A stretch of DNA of 64,000 nt from Flavimaricola sp. (GCA_020629175.1 JAHDDU010000007.1:22323-86322), one strand, 5' to 3'. Positions 1 through 11,571 are shown, counted from the first letter of the stretch. Notes: generated by a model not told the origin, from the letters alone. Made by a program: numbers and translations.

Positions 1-579
1 TTGCCCGGGTCGCGTAAGGGTGAGGTGACGCGGCTTTTGCCTGTGTTTGAGGATGTGGTGGCGCGTCTCAGGCAAGATACACCGGACCTGCGGGTGATCC
101 TGCCACTGGCGGCGAATACCGAAAACCTCGTGCGTGAGAGGGTGGTAAGCTGGAAGGTGGCACCAACATTTGTACAGCCCGCTGTGGACCGGCCCAGCAC
201 CCAGGTCAAACGCGCAGCGTTTCGGGCGGCTGATGCGGCGCTTGCAGCGTCTGGGACAGTATCGCTTGAGCTTGCGGCGGCGGGTACGCCCATGGTCATT
301 GCCTATGACATGGCATGGGCGACCCGCCAGATCATGCAGCGGATGCTAAAGGTTGACACGGTGACACTGGTGAACCTCGTAACCGATACACGGGTTGTGC
401 CAGAGTTTATCGGCGCTGCGTGCCGGCCAGAGAAGATCACGCGTGCGGTGACCGCACTGCTGAAGGACCCCAGTTCCCAATCGGAGGCTCTGGCGCAGAC
501 GATGGAGCTCTTAGGGCAGGGCGGTGAAGCACCGGGCCTACGAGCGGCGCGGTCGATCCTGCAAGCGATAGAAACCTAA
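1..579 (+). CDS. lpxB: Lipid-A-disaccharide synthase, C-terminal part (5' end outside window)
   Basis: The reading frame is open from the first base, and the first codon is an internal Leu of the family signature LPGSRKGEV. LpxB is a GT19 glycosyltransferase that joins UDP-2,3-diacylglucosamine to lipid X on the cytoplasmic side of the inner membrane, making the lipid A disaccharide. About 192 C-terminal residues are present, roughly half of a normal LpxB; they include the nucleotide-sugar region with [18 protein letters not shown], which is typical of the family. The stop TAA (577-579) overlaps the stop of the convergent mnmA by four bases. The start and the usual lpxA/lpxI neighbours would lie to the left of the window. 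Confidence 0.9.
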   Translation: MPGSRKGEVTRLLPVFEDVVARLRQDTPDLRVILPLAANTENLVRERVVSWKVAPTFVQPAVDRPSTQVKRAAFRAADAALAASGTVSLELAAAGTPMVIAYDMAWATRQIMQRMLKVDTVTLVNLVTDTRVVPEFIGAACRPEKITRAVTALLKDPSSQSEALAQTMELLGQGGEAPGLRAARSILQAIET

Positions 580-1715
580 GCCCCTCGCCATATCCATCCG
601 CCACCCAGAACGCGGCTGCTGTCGGGCTCATAGAACACGCAGGCCTGCCCCGGCGAGACACCTTCCTCGGCGACCAGCAGCTCCACTTCAGCTTCTGTGT
701 CTGAGATCGGCCGGAGGATTGCATCCGTCGGCGCTTTGGTGGAGCGGACCTTGACGGCAATCTGATGCTCTTGCCCCGCTGCAAGCGGCGTGTCGCCCAG
801 CCAGTTGATCTCGCGGAGCGGAACACGGCGCGTCGCCAACAGCTCCTTAGGGCCGACGATGACTTGGCGGTTTTCAACATCCAGCCGAACGACATACAGC
901 GGATCGGCCAAACCACCGATGCCCAGCCCGCGCCGTTGACCAATGGTGTAATGGATCACCCCGTTATGGTGGCCCAGCACCGTCCCGTTCGTATCCACGA
1001 TGTTGCCGGGCTCAGCGGAACCGGGGCGCAGTTTTTCGATCACGGCGGCATAGTTGCCGTTGGGGACAAAACAGATGTCCTGACTGTCAGGCTTGTCTGC
1101 TACCGGCAGGCCATAGCGCTCGGCCAAGGCACGGGTTTCGGCCTTGGACGTCAGATGGCCCAGCGGGAAGCGCAAGTAATTCAGCTGCTCAGGCGTCGTG
1201 GAAAAGAGGAAATACGATTGATCCCGCGCCGGATCACCGGCCATGTGCAGCTCGGCCCCGGCATCGCCCATCTTGCGCTGGATATAGTGACCCGTCGCCA
1301 TGCAATCGGCTTCAAGGTCCTTGGCGGTTTCCAGCAGGTCTTTGAACTTCACGCGTTCGTTGCAGCGGATGCAGGGAACAGGCGTGGCCCCGGCAAGGTA
1401 GCTGTCGGCAAATTCGTCAATCACCGCTTCTTTGAAGGTGTTCTCATAGTCGAGCACATAGTGCGGAAAGCCCATCGTCTCGGCCACCCGGCGCGCATCA
1501 TGAATATCCCGGCCCGCACAGCAGGCGCCTTTTTTCGCAAGCGCTGCGCCATGGTCGTAAAGCTGCAGCGTTACGCCCACGACGTCGTAGCCCTCATCCG
1601 CCAATTGCGCGGCGACGACCGAGCTGTCGACCCCACCCGACATCGCCACAACCACCCGAGTCTCGGACGGTGGCTTGGCAAATCCAAGCGAATTGATCGG
1701 TGTTTCAAGGGGCAT
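576..1715 (-). CDS. mnmA: tRNA-specific 2-thiouridylase MnmA
   Basis: MnmA puts the sulfur into 2-thiouridine at the wobble position U34 of tRNA-Lys, -Glu and -Gln. The predicted 379-residue protein has the ATP-binding PP-loop SGGVDSS at residues 26-32. It also has the two cysteines expected for catalysis, one in [10 protein letters not shown] and one in DSQDICFVP, plus the C-terminal beta-barrel ending. I chose the ATG at 1713-1715 (protein begins MPLETP); an in-frame extension upstream to 1781 has no family character. The 379-residue length fits alphaproteobacterial MnmA. The gene converges on lpxB with overlapping stop codons. Confidence 0.95.
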   Translation of the reverse strand: MPLETPINSLGFAKPPSETRVVVAMSGGVDSSVVAAQLADEGYDVVGVTLQLYDHGAALAKKGACCAGRDIHDARRVAETMGFPHYVLDYENTFKEAVIDEFADSYLAGATPVPCIRCNERVKFKDLLETAKDLEADCMATGHYIQRKMGDAGAELHMAGDPARDQSYFLFSTTPEQLNYLRFPLGHLTSKAETRALAERYGLPVADKPDSQDICFVPNGNYAAVIEKLRPGSAEPGNIVDTNGTVLGHHNGVIHYTIGQRRGLGIGGLADPLYVVRLDVENRQVIVGPKELLATRRVPLREINWLGDTPLAAGQEHQIAVKVRSTKAPTDAILRPISDTEAEVELLVAEEGVSPGQACVFYEPDSSRVLGGGWIWRGA

Positions 1716-1855
1716 AAGGGCGTCCTGTCTCGGGCAAAACGGTGGGCTTCGCCTATATATGCCAATTCCGTGCCGCCTCAAGCCCGTCCTTCACGGCTCC
1801 TTAAGCATCAAGCGGGCAGACTGTCCGCAGAAACATCTCAAACGAGGAGGGCCGG

Positions 1856-2134
1856 ATGTTTATCAAGAAAGTTGACGGGCCACGCTCGGTGACGTTGCCA
1901 GACGGGACAATCCTCAGCCGGGCAGATCTGCCCCCGGCTAGGACGCGGCGATGGGTTGCGTCGCGCAAGGCGATCGTTGTGAAAGCAGTCGCCCATGAGT
2001 TGATTACACGAGAAGCAGCGCTTGAGACGTATGGGCTGTCCGAAGATGAGCTATTATCGTGGGAAAATGCAATAAATACATATGGTGTAGACGCTCTTCG
2101 AGCAACTGCTGTTCAACGCTATAGACAATCTTAG
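1856..2134 (+). CDS. sciP: SciP-type CtrA inhibitor (DUF1153 family)
   Basis: This 92-residue protein has the DUF1153/SciP hallmarks: LPDGTILSRADLPP near the N-terminus, then RRWVASRKAIVVKAV and LSEDELLSWENAI, a trihelical DNA-binding fold. In Caulobacter, SciP binds CtrA and blocks CtrA-activated transcription in G1 cells. The gene has a strong ribosome binding site (GAGGAGGG just before ATG). It lies 88 bp upstream of ctrA on the same strand, so antagonist and target are neighbours. Whether they are cotranscribed is unclear, because a palindromic CtrA-like site lies between them. In Rhodobacterales CtrA controls motility and gene-transfer-agent functions rather than viability (known for the group, not shown here). 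Confidence 0.88.
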   Translation: MFIKKVDGPRSVTLPDGTILSRADLPPARTRRWVASRKAIVVKAVAHELITREAALETYGLSEDELLSWENAINTYGVDALRATAVQRYRQS

Positions 2135-2164
2135 GTTGTTTTGATAAGCTTGATCGTAAGTAAA

Positions 2165-2180
2165 GGTTAATTAACCATTT
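2165..2180 (+). promoter_or_regulatory. Palindromic CtrA-like site upstream of ctrA
   Basis: A perfect 12-bp palindrome GGTTAATTAACC (2165-2176) runs into TTAACCATTT (2171-2180). TTAACCAT matches the CtrA half-site described in alphaproteobacteria; the canonical full site TTAA-N7-TTAAC is not present. It sits about 43 bp upstream of the ctrA ATG. Autoregulation by CtrA is inferred from its position. Confidence 0.5.
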
Positions 2181-2222
2181 GGCGTCAGCATGGCTCCAAC
2201 GCACTGAAAGCGGAGACCAGTA

Positions 2223-2939
2223 ATGCGCGTACTTCTCGTCGAAGATGATCCTGCAACTTCTCGCAGCATCGAAATGATGCTGACCCATGCGAACCTCAAT
2301 GTTTACGCCACCGATATGGGCGAGGAGGGGATCGATCTGGCCAAACTCTATGATTACGACTTGATACTGCTGGACATCAATTTACCGGACATGAACGGTC
2401 ATGATGTGCTGCGGCAGCTGCGGCTTTCACGGATTGATACACCGATCCTGATCCTGTCGGGCGACGACGATACAGAGAGCAAGATCAAGGGATTTGGTTT
2501 TGGTGCCGATGATTACCTGACCAAGCCATTCCACCGGGAGGAGTTGGTCGCCCGTATTCACGCCATCATCCGCCGGTCCAAAGGGCACGCGCAATCGATC
2601 ATCCGCACTGGCCGGATTGCCGTGAACCTAGATGCCAAAACGGTGGATGTTGGGGGCAGCACAGTGCATCTGACCGGCAAAGAGTATCAGATGTTCGAGC
2701 TTTTGTCCCTGCGAAAGGGGACGACGCTGACCAAGGAAATGTTCCTCAATCACCTCTATGGCGGTATGGACGAGCCGGAATTGAAAATCATCGATGTGTT
2801 CATCTGTAAGCTGCGCAAGAAGTTGAGCCAGGCCACAGGTGGCGAAAGCCATATCGAGACGGTTTGGGGCCGGGGCTATGTGCTGCGCGATCCGGAACCG
2901 CAGGCGCAAGAAATTGAGCGGATCGCCGTCGGCGCCTAG
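2223..2939 (+). CDS. ctrA: Cell-cycle response regulator CtrA
   Basis: CtrA is an OmpR-type response regulator and master transcription factor of alphaproteobacteria, phosphorylated through the CckA-ChpT relay. The 238-residue protein has an acidic pocket (E7, D8, D9), the phospho-acceptor D51 in [13 protein letters not shown], the switch Thr/Ser in ILSGDD, and Lys in YLTKPF. A winged-helix DNA-binding domain follows from about residue 125 ([33 protein letters not shown]). The length and the unbroken N-terminus (MRVLLVEDD) match CtrA well. The tail ends in IAVGA rather than the AA degradation tag of Caulobacter. It sits directly downstream of sciP. Confidence 0.96.
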   Translation: MRVLLVEDDPATSRSIEMMLTHANLNVYATDMGEEGIDLAKLYDYDLILLDINLPDMNGHDVLRQLRLSRIDTPILILSGDDDTESKIKGFGFGADDYLTKPFHREELVARIHAIIRRSKGHAQSIIRTGRIAVNLDAKTVDVGGSTVHLTGKEYQMFELLSLRKGTTLTKEMFLNHLYGGMDEPELKIIDVFICKLRKKLSQATGGESHIETVWGRGYVLRDPEPQAQEIERIAVGA

Positions 2940-2967
2940 CGACATTTACACGACCACCGCCCGGGCC

Positions 2968-3010
2968 GCCTGACAAAGCACGCCACTCACGCGTAAGAGC
3001 TTTGTCAGGC
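2968..3010. repeat. Perfect 11-bp inverted repeat after ctrA
   Basis: GCCTGACAAAG (2968-2978) pairs perfectly with CTTTGTCAGGC (3000-3010) across a 21-base loop. It lies between the ctrA stop and ligA. There is no T-run after it, so it is not a standard intrinsic terminator. It could be a Rho-assisted end, an mRNA-stabilising hairpin or a protein-binding dyad. Confidence 0.6.
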
Positions 3011-3047
3011 TGGACGGGGCGGGTGCACCCCTCTAAATCTGGTGTGA

Positions 3048-5215
<2,168 letters not shown>

Positions 5216-5216
<1 letters not shown>

Positions 5217-7312
5217 TGACAGAGAGGGGGCGGCCTGAGGTTCTCTGGCCCCTTTTTGCGGAGCTTACGCAATTGGCCGGCGTCGGGCCCAAAACGGCGC
5301 AAACGCTGGAGAACGCGGGCATCGAAAAGCCGCGCGACATGCTTTTTACACTGCCGCACACGGGCATCGACCGGCAATTGCGGACCAGTATTCGTGAGGT
5401 TTCGGCCACAACGACCGTGACGGTTGAGGTCACCATTGGTCACCACAATCCACCTGCCGTAAAGGGGCGGCCCTATCGGGTGATGGTTGAAGATGCGCAG
5501 ACCAGCTTTCAGCTTGTGTTTTTTCATGCGCGGGAAGATTGGCTGAAAAAGCAATTGCCCACCGGGCAGCGGCGCATCGTCTCGGGCAAGATTGAGCTGT
5601 TCGACGGAATCGCGCAGATGGTCCACCCTGATCACATCGTGGCCGTTGAAAAGGGCAGCGAAATTCCGGGATTTGAGCCTGTTTATCCGCTCACCGCCGG
5701 TGTGACGCAAAAGGTGATGTGGAAAGCCACCCGGGCGGCGGTGGAGCTTGCGCCGACATTGGAGGAATGGATCGACGCCGCTCTGATTGAACGCGAAGGC
5801 TGGCCCGCTTGGAATGCAGCGGTCGTGGCGGCACATACGCCGAAAACTGCCGCGGCCATCGCGCTGACCGATCCGGCGCGGACGCGCCTCGCCTATGACG
5901 AGCTGTTTGCGCATCAGCTGACCCTGGCGCTTGCGCGGGCCAAAGACCGCTCTGCACGCGGTGTGGCGAGTGTGGGGAATGGCCATTTGCGACAGGCGGT
6001 TCTGGCGACTCTGCCGTACCGACCAACGGCGGCGCAGACACGCGCGATGGATGAGATTGCTGATGATCTGGCGCAGCCTGTGCGCATGAACCGTTTGCTG
6101 CAGGGCGACGTTGGCTCAGGCAAGACATTGGTGGCGATGATGGCGCTGCTGACAGCGGTAGAGGCCGGCGGGCAGGGCGTTATGATGGCGCCCACCGAAA
6201 TCCTCGCGCGGCAGCATCTGGATGGGCTGCGCCCGCAAGCCGAGGCGGCAGGTGTCGTGCTCGAGATCCTCACCGGTCGGGACAAGGGGGCCGAGCGCAA
6301 GGCCAAGTTGGCCGCGTTGCAGGAGGGCCGGATTCAGATTCTCGTTGGCACCCATGCGGTGTTTCAGAAGGACGTGCACTTCAAGGATTTGCGCCTTGCT
6401 GTTATTGACGAGCAGCACCGCTTTGGCGTGGCCCAACGGATGGAGCTGGGGGCCAAAGGGCAGGCTGTCGACGTTCTGGTCATGACGGCCACGCCCATCC
6501 CGCGCTCGCTGGCTTTGGCGCAGTTCGGCGATATGGATGTGTCGGTCCTCGATGAGAAACCACCGGGCCGGACGCCGGTTCAGACCGCGTTGATTGCCAC
6601 CGGCAAGATTGACCAGGTTGTCGCACGCCTGCAGGCAGCAGTGGCAGAAGGGCGGCAATGCTATTGGGTCTGCCCCTTGGTGGAGGAGAGCGAGGTCAGC
6701 GATATGACCGCGGCGGAAGAGCGGTTCAAACGGCTTCGCGCAGCCTTTGGTGAGGGGGTCGTGGGCCTTGTGCATGGGCAAATGCCGCCTGCGGAGAAGG
6801 ACGCCGCTATGGCGCGCTTTGTTACGGGTGAGACCAAGGTGCTGGTGGCCACCACCGTAATCGAAGTTGGCGTCAATGTTCCCAATGCGTCGATCATGGT
6901 GATCGAACGGGCCGAGAGCTTTGGTCTTGCGCAATTGCACCAGCTGCGCGGGCGTGTTGGCCGCGGTGCGGCACAGTCGACCTGCCTGATGATGTATCAG
7001 GCTCCGCTAAGCGAGAACGGCCGCAGGCGGCTGGAAATTTTGCGTGAAACGGAGGACGGCTTTCGCATTTCAGAGGAAGATCTGGCCATGCGCGGCGCAG
7101 GCGATGTGATCGGCACGGCGCAATCCGGCTTGCCGCGCTTTCGGGTGGCTGACCTCGAGCGGCAGGCGGGCCTGATGTCCGTGGCGCAGGTAGATGCGCG
7201 CAGGCTGCTGCAAGAGGACCCGGCGCTTGAAAGTGACCGGGGCCGGGCGGCGCGTGTTCTCCTTTGGCTAATGGAACAGGATCGTGCGATCCGTTTGATT
7301 TCAGTGGGTTAG
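5216..7312 (+). CDS. recG: ATP-dependent DNA helicase RecG
   Basis: RecG is a superfamily 2 translocase that remodels stalled replication forks and Holliday junctions. The 698-residue protein begins with a wedge/OB domain (ELTQLAGVGPKTAQTLENAGI, then an OB fold to about residue 190). Two RecA-like domains follow: Walker A GDVGSGKT from residue 297, DEQH box from residue 398 (VIDEQHRFG), motif III MTATPIPR, and motif VI QLRGRVGRG. The C-terminal TRG motif region (ISEEDLAMRGAGDVIGTAQSG) matches RecG/Mfd. It is translationally coupled to ligA. Twenty-odd bases past its stop come LexA-type boxes that belong to the next small gene. Confidence 0.96.
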
Positions 7313-7330
7313 GCCTCGCCGGAACATTTT

Positions 7331-7402
7331 GTTCACTTTTGTTCTCAAAAAGTTCTTGCCCTTAGGGCCGTCATGTGAGAACAAAGTAGCAACAAAGAGA
7401 AC
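7331..7402 (+). promoter_or_regulatory. LexA (SOS) box cluster
   Basis: GTTC at 7341-7344 and 7352-7355 are separated by exactly seven bases, matching the alphaproteobacterial LexA consensus GTTC-N7-GTTC. A further GTTC at 7331 is spaced six bases away. Downstream, GAAC-N7-CAAC (7379-7393) is a one-mismatch box in the inverse orientation, followed by another GAAC at 7399-7402. The cluster lies 16-87 bp upstream of a small ORF start. LexA repression is inferred from the match. Confidence 0.72.
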
Positions 7403-7417
7403 ACGATGGAGGCTCAC

Positions 7418-7540
7418 ATGGCACAAGAGATCAAAGCAGCAATCGTCAATTCCCGGCATACGCTCGCGTCGGATGCGATTGGCGCAGTCGCGCTTGGTGT
7501 GATCCTGTTTGCCGGCCTGTGCCTCCCTGGTCTTCTCTGA
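7418..7540 (+). CDS. 40-residue putative SOS-controlled membrane peptide
   Basis: ATG at 7418 follows a good ribosome binding site (GGAGG, 7408-7412) and opens a 40-codon frame ending in TGA at 7538-7540. The peptide starts MAQEIKAAIVNSRHTLASDA and continues as one uninterrupted hydrophobic stretch (about residues 21-40, AIGAVALGVILFAGLCLPGLL), so it should insert in the inner membrane with a short charged cytoplasmic or periplasmic N-terminus. LexA-type boxes lie just upstream and a strong intrinsic terminator downstream, so it looks like a self-contained transcription unit. I do not recognise the family. The architecture resembles SOS-induced membrane peptides such as TisB or DinQ of E. coli, but there is no sequence similarity I can point to. 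Confidence 0.68.
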   Translation: MAQEIKAAIVNSRHTLASDAIGAVALGVILFAGLCLPGLL

Positions 7541-7687
7541 GTTTCTGCCCTGGGCTTGCATGCCGCTGACACACGTCGTCTGTCCCAACATCGACACATC
7601 TGGATTTGTCTGTCCGTCCAATCCGATTTTGTGAAAGTTGCCTCTTTCACCCCGTCAGTCGGGTCCCACATGCAGTGCCTGTTCCTG

Positions 7688-7727
7688 CCGTCGCCATCCT
7701 GTCCCGGATGTGCGGCGGTTTCTTTTT
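7688..7727 (+). terminator. Strong intrinsic terminator of the SOS peptide gene
   Basis: The left arm 7688-7699 (CCGTCGCCATCC) pairs with 7706-7718 (GGATGTGCGGCGG), with one bulged T and one G-T pair, around the loop TGTCCC. TTTCTTTTT follows at 7719-7727. It ends plus-strand transcription just at the 3' end of the convergent Fe-S scaffold-like gene. Confidence 0.8.
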
Positions 7728-8175
7728 AGGCGCAGTCGGTTTTGCCAATCTGGGCCAGCGCGTCGAGCGTCGCGTCAAAGGCCAACATGATCGAGGCGTG
7801 GCGGTTTTTGTATTCCCGCGCGGGCGCAAGGACCTCAAGCCCGTCAAAGGGCTCTGCAGGAGTAGGGCCGTCTGATTTAAGCATGGCGTGCAACTGGTCG
7901 CGCCCGTGCTGCACCTCTGCGGGTGTCAGGCCAACGATAGCAGACCCAACGACCGACGCCGCCGCCTGACCAAGGGCGCAGGCTTTTACATCTTGGGCGT
8001 AATCCGTGATCTTGCCGTCGGACAGGGCGATATCGACCGTCACCGTTGATCCGCACAGCGGTGCACGACGCTTGGCTGTGGCATCGGGGGCGGAGAGCCG
8101 AGCCGTGCGCGGCATCTCCGCGGCGAGCGCCAGAATGCGCTGCGAGTAGAGCTTGATCAGGTCTGTATCGCTCAT
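7726..8175 (-). CDS. Iron-sulfur cluster assembly scaffold-like protein (NifU N-terminal/IscU family)
   Basis: The 149-residue protein matches the NifU_N/IscU fold. The three cysteines expected for cluster assembly are at C41 (APLCGSTV), C66 (VKACALGQAAAS) and C148 (KTDCA). The central motif ALGQAAASVVGSAIVGLT is the conserved IscU-like segment around the second cysteine. The protein is longer at both ends than IscU, and no isc or suf genes adjoin it here. It may be a stand-alone SufU/NifU-like scaffold of the type found near hisI in Rhodobacterales. Its reading frame ends inside the T-run of the convergent terminator. Confidence 0.8.
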   Translation of the reverse strand: MSDTDLIKLYSQRILALAAEMPRTARLSAPDATAKRRAPLCGSTVTVDIALSDGKITDYAQDVKACALGQAAASVVGSAIVGLTPAEVQHGRDQLHAMLKSDGPTPAEPFDGLEVLAPAREYKNRHASIMLAFDATLDALAQIGKTDCA

Positions 8176-8261
8176 GTTGTTTGCCCTTTGACAGATCAGC
8201 CACTATGCCGGATCACGCTACTACATAGGTATGCACCCGGCCATTGCAAAAGAGTTTTACC

Positions 8262-8627
8262 ATGTCTTTCGATGCAGCTTCGCTGACGTATAACGACGCG
8301 GGCCTAATCCCCGCGATTGCCCAGGACCACGCCTCGGGAGAGGTGTTGATGATGGCCTGGATGAATGCCGAGGCGGTGGAGCGAACGCTGAGCACCGGGC
8401 GCGTGACCTATTGGTCCCGGTCGCGCCAAACTTTCTGGATCAAGGGCGAGCAGAGCGGCCACATACAAGAGTTGGTCGATTTCCGCGTGGATTGTGACCG
8501 TGACTGTCTGCTTGTGCTGGTCAAGCAATCTGGTCCAGCCTGTCACACCAATCGCAGAACGTGCTTTTACACAGCAATTAGAGAGAGTTCCGAGGTAGAG
8601 CTCATGCAGCCCGAGCGCGAAGACTAG
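8262..8627 (+). CDS. hisI: Phosphoribosyl-AMP cyclohydrolase HisI
   Basis: HisI opens the adenine ring of phosphoribosyl-AMP, the third step of histidine synthesis. The 121-residue protein shows the family core (VLMMAWMNAEAVERTL, TGRVTYWSRSRQTFWIKGEQSGH). It also has the zinc and magnesium ligands in DCDRDCLLVLVKQSGPACH and the closing CF motif. The ATG at 8262 is preferred; an in-frame TTG at 8244 would add six residues ahead of it. HisE is not fused, as is usual in alphaproteobacteria. The stop TAG overlaps the convergent gluQ stop by four bases. Confidence 0.94.
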   Translation: MSFDAASLTYNDAGLIPAIAQDHASGEVLMMAWMNAEAVERTLSTGRVTYWSRSRQTFWIKGEQSGHIQELVDFRVDCDRDCLLVLVKQSGPACHTNRRTCFYTAIRESSEVELMQPERED

Positions 8628-9454
8628 AGCCCGACCATCCGCCGAATGTCGTCCGGCGTCGCTCCTTCGGCGCGGTACTTTGAGATGGCGCGCGCATCGT
8701 CGCGTTTGGCCAGACGCTTGCCTGCCGCGTCACGGATCAACCGATGGTGTGCATAGAGAGGTGTGGGGAGGCCCAACAGTCGTTGTAGGACGACATGGAT
8801 GATCGTGCTGTCGAACAGATCCTCGCCGCGCACAACGTGGGTCACCCCTTGTGCTGCGTCATCAATCACGACAGATAAATGGTAGGACGTGCCCATATCA
8901 CGCCGGGCAAGGACGATATCGCCTATGCAGCCGGCGAGGTCTGTGGACATTATTGTTGGCACAGTCTCTTTGGAAAGAAGTTCCGTGAAGGAGATTTCAT
9001 CCGTTTTTGCAATGGCTTCTGCGGTGATGTTCAACCTGATGGCGGCGTCAGAAATCTCGTGCCGTTCGACCGTCTTGCATGTGCCCGGATAGATCGGCCC
9101 GTCTGGACCCATGGCACCTTCTTGCGGCGCGTTCAGTGCCTCTGCGATATCGCGCCGAGTGCAGGTGCAGGGAAAAGTCAGACCCGCGGCTGAGAGGGTG
9201 TCCAGCGCGTCCTGATAGGCAGGCATGCGCTCTGACTGACGCATGACCGGCGTCTCCCAATGCAGACCGAGCCATGCCAGATCCTCGTAGATCTGCGCTT
9301 CCCATTCGGCGCGTGCGCGGGACCTGTCGATATCTTCGATCCGCAGCAGGAATGTGCCACCCGCGGCACGCGCCATGTCATGTGCCACGATCGCGGAGTA
9401 GGCATGGCCCAGATGCAGCGGCCCGGTCGGCGACGGGGCAAACCGCGTGATCAT
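8624..9454 (-). CDS. gluQ: Glutamyl-Q tRNA(Asp) synthetase
   Basis: GluQ is a truncated glutamyl-tRNA synthetase paralogue that attaches glutamate to queuosine in the anticodon of tRNA-Asp. The 276-residue protein has [13 protein letters not shown] (HIGH-type motif), [10 protein letters not shown], the zinc ligands CTCTRRD...YPGTC and a KMSKS-like KRLAKRD. It lacks the anticodon-binding half of GltX, which is diagnostic for the family. I take ATG at 9452-9454 (MITRFAPSP), which overlaps the trmFO stop as ATGA; the longer upstream extension carries no conserved residues. It is probably cotranscribed with trmFO, so two tRNA-modification genes share an operon. Confidence 0.94.
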   Translation of the reverse strand: MITRFAPSPTGPLHLGHAYSAIVAHDMARAAGGTFLLRIEDIDRSRARAEWEAQIYEDLAWLGLHWETPVMRQSERMPAYQDALDTLSAAGLTFPCTCTRRDIAEALNAPQEGAMGPDGPIYPGTCKTVERHEISDAAIRLNITAEAIAKTDEISFTELLSKETVPTIMSTDLAGCIGDIVLARRDMGTSYHLSVVIDDAAQGVTHVVRGEDLFDSTIIHVVLQRLLGLPTPLYAHHRLIRDAAGKRLAKRDDARAISKYRAEGATPDDIRRMVGL

Positions 9455-10806
9455 TCGGCGGCAAGCGCCTGAGGGGCCAGCCAGCCCTGCCAATCAACCT
9501 TCGCGCGGTCAGTATAGCCCTTGTAGCGCTCTTTGCGCCCTTTGCGCCCACCGCGGACGCCATCCAGTGGCGGAAACAGTCCAAAGTTCACATTCATCGG
9601 CTGAAACGTCTTTGCCTCGGCCCCGCCGGTGATGTGGTGCACCAAAGCGCCCATTGCTGTGGTTTCCGGCACCGGGTCCAGAGTGCTGCCCAAGATCTCA
9701 GCCGCTGCCATCCGCCCGGCCAAAAGGCCCATGGCAGCACTTTCGACATAACCCTCAACGCCAGTTATCTGACCTGCAAAGCGAATGTGCGGCTGCGATT
9801 TCAAACGCATCTGTGCGTCAAGCAACGTGGGTGAGTTGATGAAGGTATTGCGGTGGATGCCACCAAGCCGGGCAAACTGCGCATTTTCTAAACCAGGAAT
9901 CTGACGTAAAACAGTGGTTTGTGCACCGTACTTCATCTTGGTTTGGAAACCTACGATGTTGAACAAAGTGCCCAAGGCATTGTCACGTCGCAGTTGAACG
10001 ACGGCATAAGGTTTATTCTCGGGATCGTGCGCATTGGTCAGACCAATCGGTTTCATAGGGCCAAAGCGGAGCGTCTCGCGTCCGCGCTCGGCCATCACTT
10101 CGATGGGCAAGCAACCGTCAAAATATCCGGCTGTTTCGCCCTCCTTGAACTCGGTCTTTTCAGCGGTCAGCAGCGCATCAATGAACGCCTCGTACTGATC
10201 CTTTGTCATCGGGCAGTTGAGATAGGCTTTGCGCTCTTCTTCTGTCGCGCCCTTGTCGTAGCGTGACTGCATCCAGGCGACGGACATATCAATGCTGTCG
10301 GCGTGGATGATCGGCGCGATGGCGTCGAAAAAGGCAAGTGCGTCTGCGCCGGTTTCGGCCTGTATCGCCTCGGCCAAAGCGCCTGACGTCAGCGGCCCGG
10401 TTGCGATGATCCAATGGCCAGAGGTTGGCAGCTCGGTGATCTCATCATAGCTGATCTTGATCAGAGGATGCGCCTTGATGGCGGCAGTCACGCTTTCGGC
10501 AAAAGGATCGCGGTCCACGGCCAAGGCGCCACCTGCAGGAAGACGGTGGCGGGTGGCATGCTCCATGATCAGGCCGTTTGCGGCACGCATTTCCCAGTGG
10601 AGGAGGCCCACGGCATTCTGCTCGCTATCATCAGAGCGGAACGAGTTGGAACATACCATTTCGGCGAGATTGCCAGTGCGGTGAGCAAAGGTCTCTACCT
10701 TGGGCCGCATTTCATGGATCACAACCGGCACACCGCGTTCCGCCGCCTGCCAAGCGGCCTCAGACCCGGCCATCCCACCGCCAATGATGTTGAGAGTTTG
10801 TGTCAT
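9451..10806 (-). CDS. trmFO: Folate/FAD-dependent tRNA U54 methyltransferase TrmFO
   Basis: TrmFO makes ribothymidine at position 54 of the T-loop using methylenetetrahydrofolate and FADH2 instead of S-adenosylmethionine. The 451-residue protein begins with the FAD dinucleotide-binding motif [12 protein letters not shown]. It then has the family-specific segments [12 protein letters not shown] and [14 protein letters not shown], the central [10 protein letters not shown] region, and the C-terminal [11 protein letters not shown]. The length is typical. Its TGA overlaps the gluQ start by four bases. Confidence 0.95.
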   Translation of the reverse strand: MTQTLNIIGGGMAGSEAAWQAAERGVPVVIHEMRPKVETFAHRTGNLAEMVCSNSFRSDDSEQNAVGLLHWEMRAANGLIMEHATRHRLPAGGALAVDRDPFAESVTAAIKAHPLIKISYDEITELPTSGHWIIATGPLTSGALAEAIQAETGADALAFFDAIAPIIHADSIDMSVAWMQSRYDKGATEEERKAYLNCPMTKDQYEAFIDALLTAEKTEFKEGETAGYFDGCLPIEVMAERGRETLRFGPMKPIGLTNAHDPENKPYAVVQLRRDNALGTLFNIVGFQTKMKYGAQTTVLRQIPGLENAQFARLGGIHRNTFINSPTLLDAQMRLKSQPHIRFAGQITGVEGYVESAAMGLLAGRMAAAEILGSTLDPVPETTAMGALVHHITGGAEAKTFQPMNVNFGLFPPLDGVRGGRKGRKERYKGYTDRAKVDWQGWLAPQALAAE

Positions 10807-10833
10807 GGGGGCGGTGTACTGCGCCGCATGATC

Positions 10834-10866
10834 AAAGAAAAGGCCCCGGGCGATTGCCGGGGCCTG
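10834..10866 (-). terminator. Intrinsic terminator of the small outer-membrane protein gene
   Basis: Read on the minus strand, AGGCCCCGG and CCGGGGCCT form a stem around a short loop, followed by TTTTCTTT. It starts about 10 bases past the stop of the upstream porin-like gene and lies just before trmFO, separating the two units. Confidence 0.85.
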
Positions 10867-10875
10867 TAAATATCA

Positions 10876-11571
10876 TCAAAAGCCGGGATTCACGGCTTCC
10901 CATATGCTGCGGCGATTGAAGGTCGTACCACGATCGGCACCGAACTCAACGCTGGCGCCAAGGCCGATGAATGCGCTGTCCGCAATGTCCGAGCCGATCG
11001 TGCCGACTTCGGCGTAAACGCTTGGGCCGCTCGCAAACTCGTATTCTGCGCCAACGCTAAAGCGATTGACATCCGTCGTGTCCAAATCTGCAAAGCCGAC
11101 TTCCGCAATTGCGGAAATGGCGTCGTTAAACTGGTAGGATCCTGATGCACCGAAGATCGTCGTACCAGAGACGTTGTCATACGTGCCAAGGTAACCTTCG
11201 ACTTCGATTTGTCCGGTTTCATACCCTGCTTCGATACCAACGATTCCAGTTGCTGCGGCGTCGCCAATAGCTTCGCTGCCGACAAAAACACCGACCGAAG
11301 ATTGTTCGTTGAGGTGATAAATCCCGTGAAGTGTAAAGTTGCTTACGCTTTCATTCAGAACCGAAAACCCATAGGACGCGAGGTCTGCGGCGACCGCAAA
11401 GTTGCGGTTGATGTTATACTCCAGTGCGCCAGAGTAATTCGTGGCCGTCAGGCTGTCACCTTCGCTGAATGCATAAACATCGATGGTCAATTCGCCCGAA
11501 AACTGCTGCGCAAAAGCGCCAGTTGCCACGACGGAAATGCTGGCTGCTGCCAGTGTGGTTTTGAGAAACAT
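10876..11571 (-). CDS. Small outer-membrane beta-barrel (porin-like) protein
   Basis: This 231-residue protein has a clear signal peptide (MFLKTTLAAASISVVATGAF, cleavage likely after AFA at residue 21). The mature part alternates polar and hydrophobic residues in beta-strand fashion, with many Gly, Asn, Asp and aromatic residues and no cysteines (for example AVAADLASYGF, GVFVGSEAIG, FSVGAEYEFA). The last residue is Phe, the usual C-terminal signal for BAM-dependent outer-membrane insertion. It belongs to the diverse small porin or OmpW/OmpA-barrel-like proteins of Rhodobacterales; I cannot name a substrate. It has its own promoter and terminator. Confidence 0.75.
   Translation of the reverse strand: MFLKTTLAAASISVVATGAFAQQFSGELTIDVYAFSEGDSLTATNYSGALEYNINRNFAVAADLASYGFSVLNESVSNFTLHGIYHLNEQSSVGVFVGSEAIGDAAATGIVGIEAGYETGQIEVEGYLGTYDNVSGTTIFGASGSYQFNDAISAIAEVGFADLDTTDVNRFSVGAEYEFASGPSVYAEVGTIGSDIADSAFIGLGASVEFGADRGTTFNRRSIWEAVNPGF

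Noticed and set aside
765-1892. 375-codon open frame on the plus strand opposite mnmA
   Set aside because: It is antisense to a clear MnmA and its translation is Arg/His/Gln-rich without motif; long antisense frames are common at this GC.
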